From Pseudomonas faucium (GTDB taxonomy: Bacteria > Pseudomonadota > Gammaproteobacteria > Pseudomonadales > Pseudomonadaceae): 64,000 nucleotides of DNA. Location of the stretch: assembly GCF_021602585.1 (NCBI RefSeq), contig NZ_BQIP01000007.1:62001-126000 (forward strand), given 5' to 3'. The translations under genes were made by a program, and so were the position numbers. The notes below the pieces were generated by a model. The model had not been told where the DNA came from, did no database searches, and worked only from the letters and a program-made list of their open reading frames with translations. This document shows, piece after piece, positions 36,654-48,706 of this stretch; the first letter of the stretch is position 1, and the number at the start of each line of letters is the position of its first letter.

Positions 36654-37505
36654 TCAGCGACCGCGAACCGCTTGTTCCAGCTCGGCGAAGCTTGGGCGAT
36701 GCTTGGGGTACAGCACCTTGCGCCCGAACTCCACGGCCAGCGAAGGCGGCATGCCGGAGGCCGAGGCCACCAGCGACGCCTTGATCGACTCATAGAGGTT
36801 GAGCTCCTCCTTGGCATCGTGCTCCAGGCACTTGGCCAGCGGGCCGAAGAAGCCGTAGGCCGCCAGAATACCGAAGAAGGTACCCACCAGCGCCGCACCC
36901 ACGTGCAGGCCAATGGACTTCTGATCGCCCTCACCCAGCGACGCCATGGTCACCACGATACCCAGTACCGCCGCGACGATACCGAAGCCCGGCATGCCGT
37001 CGGCAATGCCGGAGACCGCGTGCGACGGGTGCTCGAGCTCTTCCTTCATGCTCAGCAGCTCCATGTCGAACAGGCCTTCGAGTTCATGGGGCGCCATGTT
37101 GCCGGTGGACATGATGCGCAGGTAGTCGCAGATGAACGCGGTCATGCGCTCATCGCCCAGCACCGCAGGGTACTTGGCGAAGATCGGGCTGGCCGCGGCG
37201 TCCTCGATGTCGCCCTCGATGGCCATCATGCCCTCGCGACGGCTCTTGTTGAGAATCTCGTAGATAAGGCCCAGCACTTCCAGGTAGAAGGTGTGGGTGA
37301 AGCGCGAGCCGAACATCTTCATCGACTTCTTGATTACATGCATGGTCATGTAACCCGGGTTGGCCTGCATGAAAGCGCCAAAGGCCGCACCGCCGATGAT
37401 CAGCACTTCGAACGGCTGGATCAGCGCCGCGATCTTGCCGTGGGAGAGCACATATCCGCCGAGCACGCTCGCGAATACGACGATGATGCCGATAATTTTA
37501 GCCAT
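36654..37505 (-). CDS. motA: Flagellar motor protein MotA
   Basis: Proton-conducting stator subunit of 283 residues, with four membrane segments and a large cytoplasmic loop containing the charged residues that contact FliG. Typical pieces: MAKIIGIIVVFASVLGGYVL, RREGMMAIEGDIEDAAASPI, a PGFGIVAAVLGIVVTMASLG segment with the conserved pore prolines, and a basic C-terminus. It is upstream of motB and divergent from the HDOD-like gene. Confidence 0.97.
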   Translation of the reverse strand: MAKIIGIIVVFASVLGGYVLSHGKIAALIQPFEVLIIGGAAFGAFMQANPGYMTMHVIKKSMKMFGSRFTHTFYLEVLGLIYEILNKSRREGMMAIEGDIEDAAASPIFAKYPAVLGDERMTAFICDYLRIMSTGNMAPHELEGLFDMELLSMKEELEHPSHAVSGIADGMPGFGIVAAVLGIVVTMASLGEGDQKSIGLHVGAALVGTFFGILAAYGFFGPLAKCLEHDAKEELNLYESIKASLVASASGMPPSLAVEFGRKVLYPKHRPSFAELEQAVRGR

Positions 37506-37635
37506 AGGTTCAAAGCACTTGCTGTCGTGGTCAGGGTGAGGGACGGGAGCTTTAAAACTCTTCTTCTACTTATCGGCAGAACTGCGCCAGACTATAGCCA
37601 CATAATGAGAAAAGCCAGTTTGGACTGATGTCAAA

Positions 37636-39171
37636 ATGCCAATGGAATCCAAGGTGTCCACTCAGAATCCGCGTACCCTAGAGGCCTGGGTAAAACTGCT
37701 CGACGGTGTGCGTGTACCGGTGCCGAAGCAGAGTTACGACCGGGTCATGAGCGCCATCAACGATAGCCGCCGCTCCTTGCGCGACATCGCCGAACTGATG
37801 CAGGACAGCCCGGCCCTGGTGCTGTCGGTGATGCGCGAGGCCAATCACTCGGCCAACGCCAGCCAGGCAGAACCGGCCGAGAGCCTTGAAATCGCCCTCA
37901 ACCGCCTGGGCCTGGCGCGCACCCGCGAGCTGCTCACCCGCCTGCCGGCAGTGCCGGAGGCCGAGGTTCCGCCGGTGCTGGGCCAGTTCCTGATGATCAG
38001 CCAGCATGCCGCGCAGCAGGCCAGCGGCCTGTTCGCCAGCCGCCTGGCGCGGTTGTGGCAGGAAATCCACTGGGGCAGCCTGCTGTTCCTCTCGCCGCTG
38101 TGGCCCATGGCGCTGACCTGCCCCAAGCTGCTGGACACCTGGGAGCTTCGGGTTATCCACAAGGGCGAAGAGGCCGCCGAGGTCGAAGAAGAGCTGTTCG
38201 GCGTGCGCATCATGGCCCTGTGCCGAGCCGTGGCCGAACAATGGCGCCTGCCGCAGTGGGTCACCCAGGGTTACCGCCTGCTGCTCGAAGAACGCGAGCA
38301 ACTGGCCCAGGTGCTGAGTATCGCCCGCGACGAAGACCTGCTCAGCCAACAGCACCGCCTGGACGAAACACCGGGCCTGCGCCGCTGGTTCAACCAGCCC
38401 GCCAACACCGTGCTGCTGGCCAACAACCTCGCGCTGGCCGCCCAGGTAGGCTGGGACAACCCGCACCTGCTGCGCTGGCAGCTGCTGACCGCGCTGTACC
38501 TGCAAACCTCGCTGGAAGACGTGCAGCAGCAGGTTCACCAACAGGCTGCCGCCAGTGCCCGGCGCCATGCCCGGCACGCGCTGTTCCACCCGGCCGAGGC
38601 ATTGCTCTGGCCCTGGCAGCAACGCCGCCCGCACCCCGACATGCTGGCGCCACCACCGCCCAACGCCGAGCAGCTCGGCCTCTGGCGCACCCTGTGCCAG
38701 GGCCTGCTGGCCCAGCCCAGCCCGTTCAGCAATGGCGTGCACCTGGCCACCCAGGCGCGCGAAGCCCTGCAGGCATGCGGTATGCAGCGCATCCTGCTGC
38801 TCAACCTGGACAAAGCCAACGACCTGCTGCGCGTCCAGCAAGCGGCCGGCCTGCCGAAGGAGGCGGCGGCAATCGCCCTGCCCCTTACCCAGAACAAACT
38901 GCTGCAGAAGCTGGTCAGCAAGGCCGGGCAACTGCGCCTGACGCCAGAAAACCACGGCCAGTTCTCTGCCCTGTTGCCACCGGCCCTGCGCGCGCTGTTT
39001 CGCAGCGAACACGTGCTGCTGCGCTCGCTGGCGGTCAATGACCAGGTGCTGATGCTGGCAGTGGCCGACCAGGGCGGCAAACCGCTGGCCGACGTCAGCG
39101 TGCAGGCCTTTGGCAAAACCGCGCAATGCATCGAACGCGCCCTGGCGGTGTTTGCCAATCGCAATGCCTGA
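37636..39171 (+). CDS. HDOD domain-containing protein
   Basis: 511 residues. The first half (about 15-220) fits an HDOD domain: LRDIAELMQDSPALVLSVMR, NHSANASQAEPAESLEIALN and LGLARTRELLTRL, a non-catalytic relative of HD phosphohydrolases used as a signalling scaffold. The second half has no recognised catalytic motif, although it resembles a degenerate sensory or GAF-like region (RILLLNLDKANDLLRVQQAAG). ATG 37636 has a second in-frame ATG two codons later; neither has a clear Shine-Dalgarno sequence. It is divergent from motAB, which makes a role in motility or c-di-GMP signalling possible. Confidence 0.82.
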   Translation: MPMESKVSTQNPRTLEAWVKLLDGVRVPVPKQSYDRVMSAINDSRRSLRDIAELMQDSPALVLSVMREANHSANASQAEPAESLEIALNRLGLARTRELLTRLPAVPEAEVPPVLGQFLMISQHAAQQASGLFASRLARLWQEIHWGSLLFLSPLWPMALTCPKLLDTWELRVIHKGEEAAEVEEELFGVRIMALCRAVAEQWRLPQWVTQGYRLLLEEREQLAQVLSIARDEDLLSQQHRLDETPGLRRWFNQPANTVLLANNLALAAQVGWDNPHLLRWQLLTALYLQTSLEDVQQQVHQQAAASARRHARHALFHPAEALLWPWQQRRPHPDMLAPPPPNAEQLGLWRTLCQGLLAQPSPFSNGVHLATQAREALQACGMQRILLLNLDKANDLLRVQQAAGLPKEAAAIALPLTQNKLLQKLVSKAGQLRLTPENHGQFSALLPPALRALFRSEHVLLRSLAVNDQVLMLAVADQGGKPLADVSVQAFGKTAQCIERALAVFANRNA

Positions 39172-39216
39172 CCCTTGCGCTACAATCGCCCCCTCTTTCC
39201 ACACTGGAGACCGTGG

Positions 39217-40026
39217 ATGACAGACTTTTCCGGATTGCCCCTGGTGATCGAGCCCGAGGATCTGCTGCCGCGCCTGGGCTCAGCGCAACTGATCCTGGTC
39301 GACCTGAGCAGCGCCAACCGCTATGTCAGCGGCCACATCCCCGGCGCTCGCTTCGTCGAGGGCAAGCGCACCCAGCTGGGCCTGCCGCCTGCGCCCGGCC
39401 TGCTGCCGGCCGTTGCCGACCTGGAGAAACTGTTCAGCGAACTCGGCCATCGCGACGATGCCGTCTACGTGGTCTACGACGACGAAGGCGGCGGCTGGGC
39501 CGGGCGCTTCATCTGGCTGCTCGACGTGATCGGCCATCGGGCCTATCACTACCTCAACGGCGGCATCCAGGCCTGGCCGGCCGACAAGCTGGTCACCGAA
39601 GTGCCGCCTGCGGCCAACACGCCTGTGCGCCTGCACGTGCATGGCGAGCCGACCGCCACCCGCGAATACCTGCAGAGCCGCCTGGGCGCCGACGACCTGG
39701 TCATCTGGGATGCCCGCGCACCGCAAGAATTCAGTGGCGAGAAGGTCTTGGCAGCCAAGGGCGGGCATATCCCCGGCGCCATCAATTTCGAATGGACCGC
39801 CGGCATGGACCTCAACGACCACCTGCGCATTCGCCAGGACATCGCCGAAGTCCTGCAGCAACTGGGCATCACGCCCGACAAGGAAGTGATCACCCATTGC
39901 CAGTCACACCGCCGCTCCGGTTTCACCTACCTGGTGGCCAAAGCCCTCGGTTACCCGCGCATCAAGGCCTACGCCGGGTCGTGGAGTGAATGGGGCAACC
40001 ACCCGGACACGCCTGTAGAAGTTTAA
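39217..40026 (+). CDS. Sulfurtransferase (rhodanese), two-domain
   Basis: Transfers sulfane sulfur from a donor such as thiosulfate to a thiophilic acceptor. It is 269 residues with two rhodanese domains: an inactive N-terminal one (LVDLSSANRYVSGHIPGARF) and a catalytic C-terminal one with IWDARAPQEFSGE and the active-site loop THCQSHRRSG carrying the Cys. The six-residue loop is close to Azotobacter RhdA. ATG 39217 has GGAGA 8 nt upstream. It precedes psd by only 9 nt, a likely operon. Confidence 0.95.
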   Translation: MTDFSGLPLVIEPEDLLPRLGSAQLILVDLSSANRYVSGHIPGARFVEGKRTQLGLPPAPGLLPAVADLEKLFSELGHRDDAVYVVYDDEGGGWAGRFIWLLDVIGHRAYHYLNGGIQAWPADKLVTEVPPAANTPVRLHVHGEPTATREYLQSRLGADDLVIWDARAPQEFSGEKVLAAKGGHIPGAINFEWTAGMDLNDHLRIRQDIAEVLQQLGITPDKEVITHCQSHRRSGFTYLVAKALGYPRIKAYAGSWSEWGNHPDTPVEV

Positions 40027-40035
40027 GGAACCTGC

Positions 40036-40899
40036 ATGAAATCCCGTTTGTTCATCATCAGCCAGTACCTGCTGCCGCACCACCTGCTGTCGCGGTTGGC
40101 CGGCTGCGTCGCCGAGTGCCGCGCACGCTGGTTCAAGAATGCCTTCACCGCCTGGTTCGCCAAGCGCTACCAGGTGAACATGAGCGAAGCGCTGGTCGAA
40201 GACCTGAGTGCCTACGAGCACTTCAACGCCTTCTTCACCCGTGCGCTGAAGCCGGGCGCGCGCCCGCTGGACGAAACCCCGGGGGCGATCCTCTGCCCGG
40301 CCGACGGTGCCGTCAGCCAGCTCGGCCCGATCGAGCACGGCCGCATCTTCCAGGCCAAGGGCCACAGCTTCAGCGCCCTGGAGCTGCTCGGCGGCGACCC
40401 GGCCCTGGCCGCGCCGTTCATGGGCGGCGAGTTCGCCACCATCTACCTGTCGCCCAAGGACTACCACCGCGTGCACATGCCGCTGGCCGGCACCCTGCGC
40501 GAGATGGTCTATGTGCCGGGCCGCCTGTTCTCGGTGAACCAGACCACGGCGGAAAACGTCCCTGAACTGTTCGCCCGCAACGAGCGCGTCGTGTGCCTGT
40601 TCGATACCGAGCGCGGGCCGATGGCCGTGGTGCTGGTCGGTGCGATGATCGTTGCCTCGATCGAGACGGTCTGGGCAGGCTTGGTCACGCCACCCAAGCG
40701 TGAGCTGAAGACCTTCCGCTATGACGAAGGCAGCCGTGCGCCGATCCACCTGGAAAAAGGTGCGGAGCTGGGCCGCTTCAAGCTGGGCTCCACGGCCATC
40801 GTGCTGTTCGGGCCGGAGCAGGTGAAATGGGCCGAAACCCTGGGTGCCGGTTCGGCAACCCGCATGGGTGAGCTGCTGGCGGTGCCTGCACAGGGTTGA
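40036..40899 (+). CDS. psd: Phosphatidylserine decarboxylase proenzyme
   Basis: Inner-membrane enzyme that makes phosphatidylethanolamine. It is 287 residues. The self-cleavage site LGST in FKLGSTAIVLFGP (about 251-263) yields the alpha chain with a pyruvoyl group from the Ser. Also typical: the CPADGAVSQLG region, KGHSFSALELLGG and LSPKDYHRVHMPL with the catalytic His residues. It lies 9 nt after the rhodanese gene with AAGGAACC upstream of the ATG. Confidence 0.98.
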   Translation: MKSRLFIISQYLLPHHLLSRLAGCVAECRARWFKNAFTAWFAKRYQVNMSEALVEDLSAYEHFNAFFTRALKPGARPLDETPGAILCPADGAVSQLGPIEHGRIFQAKGHSFSALELLGGDPALAAPFMGGEFATIYLSPKDYHRVHMPLAGTLREMVYVPGRLFSVNQTTAENVPELFARNERVVCLFDTERGPMAVVLVGAMIVASIETVWAGLVTPPKRELKTFRYDEGSRAPIHLEKGAELGRFKLGSTAIVLFGPEQVKWAETLGAGSATRMGELLAVPAQG

Positions 40900-40908
40900 T
40901 TCGCCCTC

Positions 40909-41012
40909 GGGGCTGCTTTGCAGCCCTTTCGCGACACAAGGCCGCTCCTACAGGGGATCGCGTACACCTGTAGGAGCGGCCTTGTGTCGCGAAAGGGCCG
41001 CAAAGCGGCCCC
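40909..41012. repeat. REP doublet, second family (GTAGGAGCGGCCTTGTGTCG)
   Basis: Inverted pair of units CTTTCGCGACACAAGGCCGC and its complement, each with an outer GGGGC/GCCCC hairpin, between the convergent psd and serB genes. This family differs in sequence from the GCCGGCAAGCCGGC family elsewhere in the window. Confidence 0.92.
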
Positions 41013-41023
41013 AATATTTCAGA

Positions 41024-42238
41024 TCAGACGCGGGCGTCGCGGTCGCGCAGCCCCAACAGATACAGCACCCCATCCAGCCCCAGGGTCGAAATCGCCTGCT
41101 TGGCCGACTGACGCACCAGCGGCTTGGCGCGGAAGGCCACACCCAGGCCCGCCAGCGACAGCATCGGCAGGTCGTTGGCCCCGTCACCCACGGCAATCGT
41201 CTGCTCCAGCTGCAAGCCCTCTTCGCTCGCCAACTGCTGCAGCAGCTCGGCCTTGCGCTGGGCATCGACGATCGGCTCCACGGCCACGCCGGTCACCTTG
41301 CCGTCGACCACTTCCAGCTCGTTGGCGAACACGTAGTCGATGCCCAGGCGCGCCTGCACCTGCTTGGCGAAGTAGGTGAAGCCACCGGAAAGGATCGCGG
41401 TCTTGTAGCCCAGGCGCTTGAGTTCGGCGAACAGGTTCTCGGCGCCTTCGGTCAGGCGCAGGGAAGCGCCGATCTCGTCGAGCACGCCGACATCCAGGCC
41501 CTTGAGCAGCGCCATGCGCTCCTTGAAGCTGGCGCGAAAATCCAGCTCGCCGCGCATCGCCCGCTCGGTGATGGCCGCGACCTGCTCGCCGACGCCCGCC
41601 GCCTTGGCCAGCTCGTCGATGACCTCGGCCTCGATCAGCGTCGAGTCCATGTCGAACACCGCCAGGCGGCGGTTGCGGCGGAACAGGTCGTCCTTCTGGA
41701 AGGCAATGTCGATGCTCAGCGCTTCGGACAAGGCAAAGAAGTCGGCGCGCAGGGCCTGGGCATCGCTCGGCACGCCACGCACGGAAATTTCCACGGCTGC
41801 CTTGCCTTTTTCGCTCGCGGCATCGAGGCCAACGCGGGCAGACAGGCGCTCGATGCGCTCGATGGTCAGGCCGTACTGGCTGATGACCGCACTCACCCGC
41901 TGCAGCTGCTCGGGGGTGATCTTGCGGCTGAGCAGGGTGACGATGTGGCGAGCCTCGCCGTGGCCATCGGCCCAGTGCTGGTAATCGGCCTCGGAAATCG
42001 GCGTGTAGCGGGCCTGCAGGTTCAGCTCATGGGCCTTGGACTGCACGCTCTGCAGCAGGCTGGTGGCCACTTCGTTGTCCGGGATATCGACCAGGATGCC
42101 GAACGACAAGGTGCCGTGCATGACGGCCAGGCCGATGTCGAGGATGTTCACACCGCCCTGGAGCAGGACGCCGGTAATTGCGGCGGTGAGACCGGGACGG
42201 TCCTCACCGGTGATGTTGATCAGGACGATTTCGCGCAC
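41024..42238 (-). CDS. serB: Phosphoserine phosphatase SerB
   Basis: HAD-family phosphatase for the last step of serine synthesis. It is 404 residues with tandem N-terminal ACT-like domains (REIVLINITGEDRPGLTAAI) and a C-terminal HAD domain with motif I FDMDSTLIEAEVIDELA, motif II ILSGGFTYFA and motif IV VGDGANDLPML. The GTG at 42238 is preferred, with GGAG 7 nt upstream and MREIVLINITGEDRPG matching known Pseudomonas SerB; an ATG 11 codons earlier (42271) is the alternative. It is divergent from the AhpA-like gene. Confidence 0.96.
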   Translation of the reverse strand: MREIVLINITGEDRPGLTAAITGVLLQGGVNILDIGLAVMHGTLSFGILVDIPDNEVATSLLQSVQSKAHELNLQARYTPISEADYQHWADGHGEARHIVTLLSRKITPEQLQRVSAVISQYGLTIERIERLSARVGLDAASEKGKAAVEISVRGVPSDAQALRADFFALSEALSIDIAFQKDDLFRRNRRLAVFDMDSTLIEAEVIDELAKAAGVGEQVAAITERAMRGELDFRASFKERMALLKGLDVGVLDEIGASLRLTEGAENLFAELKRLGYKTAILSGGFTYFAKQVQARLGIDYVFANELEVVDGKVTGVAVEPIVDAQRKAELLQQLASEEGLQLEQTIAVGDGANDLPMLSLAGLGVAFRAKPLVRQSAKQAISTLGLDGVLYLLGLRDRDARV

Positions 42239-42373
42239 AACCTGGCTCCGACTTCGATGAAAAATGCGCATTCTACCGATTTTCCGTGACCATCGGGCGC
42301 CATCGATACTTTGCCGACAAAACACGGGTCGCTATACTGCGCAACACTTTTCCGCCACTAAGAGCCGCGCTCT

Positions 42374-43846
42374 GTGAACCGGCCCACGCCCGTCAAACCA
42401 GACAACTTCTTCCTCATGATCTTCCGAGCCCTGCGCCAACGTCGCGTTCCACTGGCACTGCGCATCGCCAGCACCAACATTTTCCTGGTGGCGCTGGCGT
42501 TGGTGATCTATGCCTGCGTGATGGGCCTGCAGTTCAAGCAGGCCATGCACGAACAGGCCGACGCCCTTGGCCAGAGCCTGACCACCCAGACCGCCACCTC
42601 GGCGACCGAGCTGCTGGTGTCCAACGACATCCTCAGCCTCAACGTGCTGCTGGGTAACCTGGTGAAGAACCCCTTGGTGGCCCATGCGGCGATCTACAGC
42701 GTCGACAACCGCATCCTCGCCGAGGCCGGCCAGCGCCCGCGCAACAGCCTGCTGGGCGAGACGCAAGGCCTGTACCAGACCAAGATCACCTTCCAGGACG
42801 TGACCGCCGGGCAGTTGCGCATCAGCCTGGACATGAACCAGTTCCAGCAACCGATGCTGATCAGCCTGCAGAGCATGGGCATCCTGGCCGCGATCCTGCT
42901 GGCCCTGGCGCTGAGCCTGAGCCTGCGCCAAGGCCGCCACATCACCCTGCCGCTGCTGCAGCTGCGTGTATGGCTGCGCGACCCGCACCCCTACACCCCG
43001 GCGATCGACCGCCAGGATGAGATCGGCGATATCGCCCGCCAGCTGCACGCCCGCCTGGCTCCGCCGCCACCGCCGGAGCCGGAGCCTGCGCCTGAAGAAG
43101 AACCGGAAGACGAGTTCGACGACCTGCACGAGGCTGCGCCCGCGCCGGCGCCCAAAGCTGCGCCACGCGCCAAGGTCACGGCCGACGTCGACGAAGACGA
43201 CGACGACGAGGCCTTTGCCGGGCTGCTGGACGAAGAGCCCGCACCCAAGCCGGCCGTGGTCAAGTCCGACGAACCGCAGTACACCGCAGTGCTGGCGGTG
43301 CAGCTCGGCTCCCAGGAGCAACTGCGCCGCCTGCCGCGCACACGCCTGACCGAACTGCTGGAGCGCTACCGCGACTGCCTGGAACAGGCGGCGTCGCTGT
43401 ACGAAGGTGAAACCTTCACGCTCAATGACGGCAGCACCCTGGTGCTGTTCCACAGCAGCGACTGCGGCGAGGACTACCTGACCAATGCCATTTGCTGCGG
43501 CGAGCTGCTGCGCGCCCTGGGGCACGCCCTGCAGATCGAGGTAGCCGACAGTGGCATCACCCTGCAACTGCAGCTTGGCCTGACCCTGGGCGACGACCTG
43601 CAGGGGCTGGAGCAGGTCGACCTGCTGCTGGAGGAAAAGGCCCAGGACGCCCTGGCGCTGTCCCAGCACAGCCGTAACCTGCTGCTGGTGGAGCGGCCGA
43701 TCAGCGATGACGCACTGATTCGCCAACGTGCCCGCATTCGGCCGATTGCCAGCCCTGAGGGCGCCTGCTGCGTGGAGCGGCTGATGGAGCCTTATCCGTC
43801 GATGCTGGAGCGCCAGCTGGCGCGGATGCACGAGCGCAGGGCGTAA
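42374..43846 (+). CDS. Membrane protein AhpA-like: HAMP domain, acidic linker, cyclase-like C-terminus
   Basis: 490 residues with TM1 (about 32-52), a periplasmic domain (about 53-165), TM2 (about 167-188) and a HAMP-like segment ending IDRQDEIGDIARQLHARL. A strongly acidic, Pro/Ala-rich linker follows (about 230-300, with DEDDDDEAF). The C-terminal domain looks like a degenerate nucleotidyl-cyclase fold (TAVLAVQLGSQEQLRRLPRT) without recognisable catalytic residues. The gene beside serB in Pseudomonas has been called AhpA; that name is from memory. The start is GTG 42374 with AAGAG about 9 nt upstream; ATG 42416 is possible. Confidence 0.75.
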   Translation: MNRPTPVKPDNFFLMIFRALRQRRVPLALRIASTNIFLVALALVIYACVMGLQFKQAMHEQADALGQSLTTQTATSATELLVSNDILSLNVLLGNLVKNPLVAHAAIYSVDNRILAEAGQRPRNSLLGETQGLYQTKITFQDVTAGQLRISLDMNQFQQPMLISLQSMGILAAILLALALSLSLRQGRHITLPLLQLRVWLRDPHPYTPAIDRQDEIGDIARQLHARLAPPPPPEPEPAPEEEPEDEFDDLHEAAPAPAPKAAPRAKVTADVDEDDDDEAFAGLLDEEPAPKPAVVKSDEPQYTAVLAVQLGSQEQLRRLPRTRLTELLERYRDCLEQAASLYEGETFTLNDGSTLVLFHSSDCGEDYLTNAICCGELLRALGHALQIEVADSGITLQLQLGLTLGDDLQGLEQVDLLLEEKAQDALALSQHSRNLLLVERPISDDALIRQRARIRPIASPEGACCVERLMEPYPSMLERQLARMHERRA

Positions 43847-43863
43847 GGCCAAGCGCCGCTGTT

Positions 43864-43981
43864 TGTAGGAGCGGCCTTGTGTCGCGAAAGGGCCGCAAAG
43901 CGGCCCCAGCAATATCAGCAGCGCCGCGAAGATCCTGGGGCCGCCTTGCGGCCCTTTCGCGACACAAGGCCGCTCCTACAA
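43864..43981. repeat. REP doublet, second family (GTAGGAGCGGCCTTGTGTCG)
   Basis: Inverted pair of the same family as at 40909, with a spacer of about 30 bases, between the convergent AhpA-like and PqiC-like genes and just ahead of a bidirectional terminator. Confidence 0.92.
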
Positions 43982-44003
43982 GGGCATGCGTCAAACCAGG
44001 CAA

Positions 44004-44033
44004 TAAAAAAGCCCGCACATGTGCGGGCTTTTT
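44004..44033. terminator. Bidirectional rho-independent terminator
   Basis: AGCCCGCACATGTGCGGGCT, a perfect 20-base palindrome, with an A-run on the left and a T-run on the right, so it can stop both the rightward AhpA-like transcript and the leftward pqiC transcript. Confidence 0.93.
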
Positions 44034-44050
44034 CGTGACTGGCGCAAGTA

Positions 44051-44761
44051 TCAGAACCGATAGACTTCCATATCGGTACGGATCGGCGAAGCCATCGGGA
44101 TCTTCGACTTCTCCGGCTCCTTCTTCACCTGCACCGGTGCAGCAGGCTTCTTCGGCGCCTCCTCGGCGATCGCCGGCTGGTTGGCCAGCGGCTTGACCGC
44201 CGCGCTCAACTGTTCGGCCAGCTTCTGCAACAGCTGCCCCTGAGCCTGCACCTGCGACGACTCGGTACCCTCATGCTGCTGCTCGAGGTGAACGATGCGG
44301 TTGTCGCGCACATGGCCACGGCGGTCGAGCAAACGCCATTGGGCGTCGAGAATCGCCGGCTGGTTCTTGCCCGAGTCCAGGCGGGTGATCGACAGCAACA
44401 CCTGCACGTCTGGCGAGAAGCCGGTGCTGGCCGGCGACAGCACCACGCGCTGGCTGTCCAGGCGCCAGGCCAGCTGACGCACCAGCAGTTGATCGATGTC
44501 TGCCGACAGGCTACCCGCCCAACGACCGTCGGTCGCCGAACTCAGGCTGCCATCGGCCTGGCGCTGCAGGAAGGTTTCACGTTGCAGGTAATCGGCAATC
44601 GACACCGGGCCGAGCACCACGGCCATGCCCGCACTTTGCGAAGGCTGGCCAGGATCACCGCTGTCGAGCTGATACAGGGCAACCGGCTGATGCATGCTGC
44701 ATCCGCTCAGCCCCAGCAAGCCCGTCATCAACAGCGCAAATGGAAGGCGCAGAAATTTCAT
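44051..44761 (-). CDS. PqiC family outer-membrane lipoprotein
   Basis: ABC-transport auxiliary lipoprotein (DUF330/PqiC family) of 236 residues. The lipoprotein signal LMTGLLGLSGCS has the lipobox Cys at about 21. After it come LYQLDSGDP and VVLGPVSIADYLQRETFLQR, typical of the family, followed by DIDQLLVRQLAWRLDSQRVV. The Lys/Pro-rich C-terminal tail is unusual for PqiC. Partners of the PqiAB or Mla-like type are not adjacent. It lies 174 nt after parC on the same strand. Confidence 0.85.
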   Translation of the reverse strand: MKFLRLPFALLMTGLLGLSGCSMHQPVALYQLDSGDPGQPSQSAGMAVVLGPVSIADYLQRETFLQRQADGSLSSATDGRWAGSLSADIDQLLVRQLAWRLDSQRVVLSPASTGFSPDVQVLLSITRLDSGKNQPAILDAQWRLLDRRGHVRDNRIVHLEQQHEGTESSQVQAQGQLLQKLAEQLSAAVKPLANQPAIAEEAPKKPAAPVQVKKEPEKSKIPMASPIRTDMEVYRF

Positions 44762-44935
44762 TCATCCCATCCAAGCGGTCGCCCCCGGCAAACCGCAGTG
44801 ATACTGATATTCGTTCATTCGGGCACACGGCCACGCCGGCACCGCAAGGGCACTATCATCCGCGAAATATCGGCCCGACTCCAGCATTTCCGCCTGGAAC
44901 GGCGCTGAAAATGCCGTTCCAGACCACTCATCGGG

Positions 44936-47719
<2,784 letters not shown>

Positions 47720-47723
<4 letters not shown>

Positions 47724-48706
47724 GGTTTGGCGCTCCAGCCACCTTGCGGTGCGTCGAAGCGCCAGACCACCGGCCGGCTTTCGCCATCGGCGCGGTCGCC
47801 GTTGTTGTTATCGATACCGACCCAGGCGCCCTTGGCGTCGATCACCAGCGCTTCGGCCAGGCCGAACGGCTGATCGTAGAGGCGCTGCGGCACCAGCGCA
47901 TCGGCGGCGAACGACCAGCAGCGCTCGACCTTGCCGCTGTCGGCATCACGCCGGCAGATGCGGTAGGCATTGCGCTCGAGAGTGAACAGCTTGCCCTCGA
48001 ACCAGGCCAGGTCGGCAAAATCCCGCGCCAGCGCCCGCGCGTTGGGCATCTGCGGCGGCTGCATTTCCACCCCGGCCTCGCTCAGCAGCACGCAGGTGGC
48101 GCCGCAGGTCCACACCGACTGCTGGCGCTCGATCGCCACCAGCCCGCGGCGCTCGCGCTCGGCGGCCAGCCACAGGCGGTCGCCGGCGGGGTTGATCGCC
48201 AGGCCTTCGAACAAGGCGTTGAAGTGCAGCAGCATGCCGCTGGCACGGGCCTGGCGAATCATCGCCGGGTCGATCTTCAGCCAATCTGGCTCACCTTCGA
48301 GCGGCAATTGCAGCACCGCTGCATGGGCTTCGCTGACCAGGTAGATGTTGTCGGCCTGATCGCAGGTGATGCCTTCGTAGTCCAGCTCGCCTCCGCGGAT
48401 GTACGACGCGGCCCAATTGCGGGTCTTCAAGCCCCAGGGCAAGCCGCTCTCCGGCACCGGCGGCGGCGTGAAGGTCAAGGGTTGGGCGCGCCACACGCTG
48501 CCTTGCTGGTCAAGGCGGTAGATGCGGTCGTCGTCGCGGTCGGAAACACCCCACAGCGCGCCACGGCAAATGGCCAACCCGGAAAGGTTGCCGCCGCGCA
48601 TGCCGTCGATCGGGTGCTCGGCTACCAGCTTCAGCTCTGGCCAGTTGCCCGCCAGGCTTGGCAGGGCAACAAGGCTCAGCAGCACTGCGGCCAGCAGACG
48701 AATCAA
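47720..48706 (-). CDS. Exported phytase-like/esterase-like beta-propeller protein
   Basis: 328 residues with a clear signal peptide (MIRLLAAVLLSLVALPSLA|G) and a domain like the 'esterase-like activity of phytase' family. Repeated propeller-type strands such as GNLSGLAICRGALWGVSDRD, ELDYEGITCDQADNIYLVSE and FEGLAINPAGDRLWLAAE are visible. The activity is not established by sequence. The start is TTG 48706, overlapping the parE stop (TTGA) with GAGG 7 nt upstream. It is tightly coupled between parE and the retropepsin-like gene. Confidence 0.82.

Noticed and set aside
42374-43846. Active diguanylate or adenylate cyclase at the C-terminus of the AhpA-like protein
   Set aside because: No GGDEF-type or class III catalytic residues could be found; only the overall fold is suggested.
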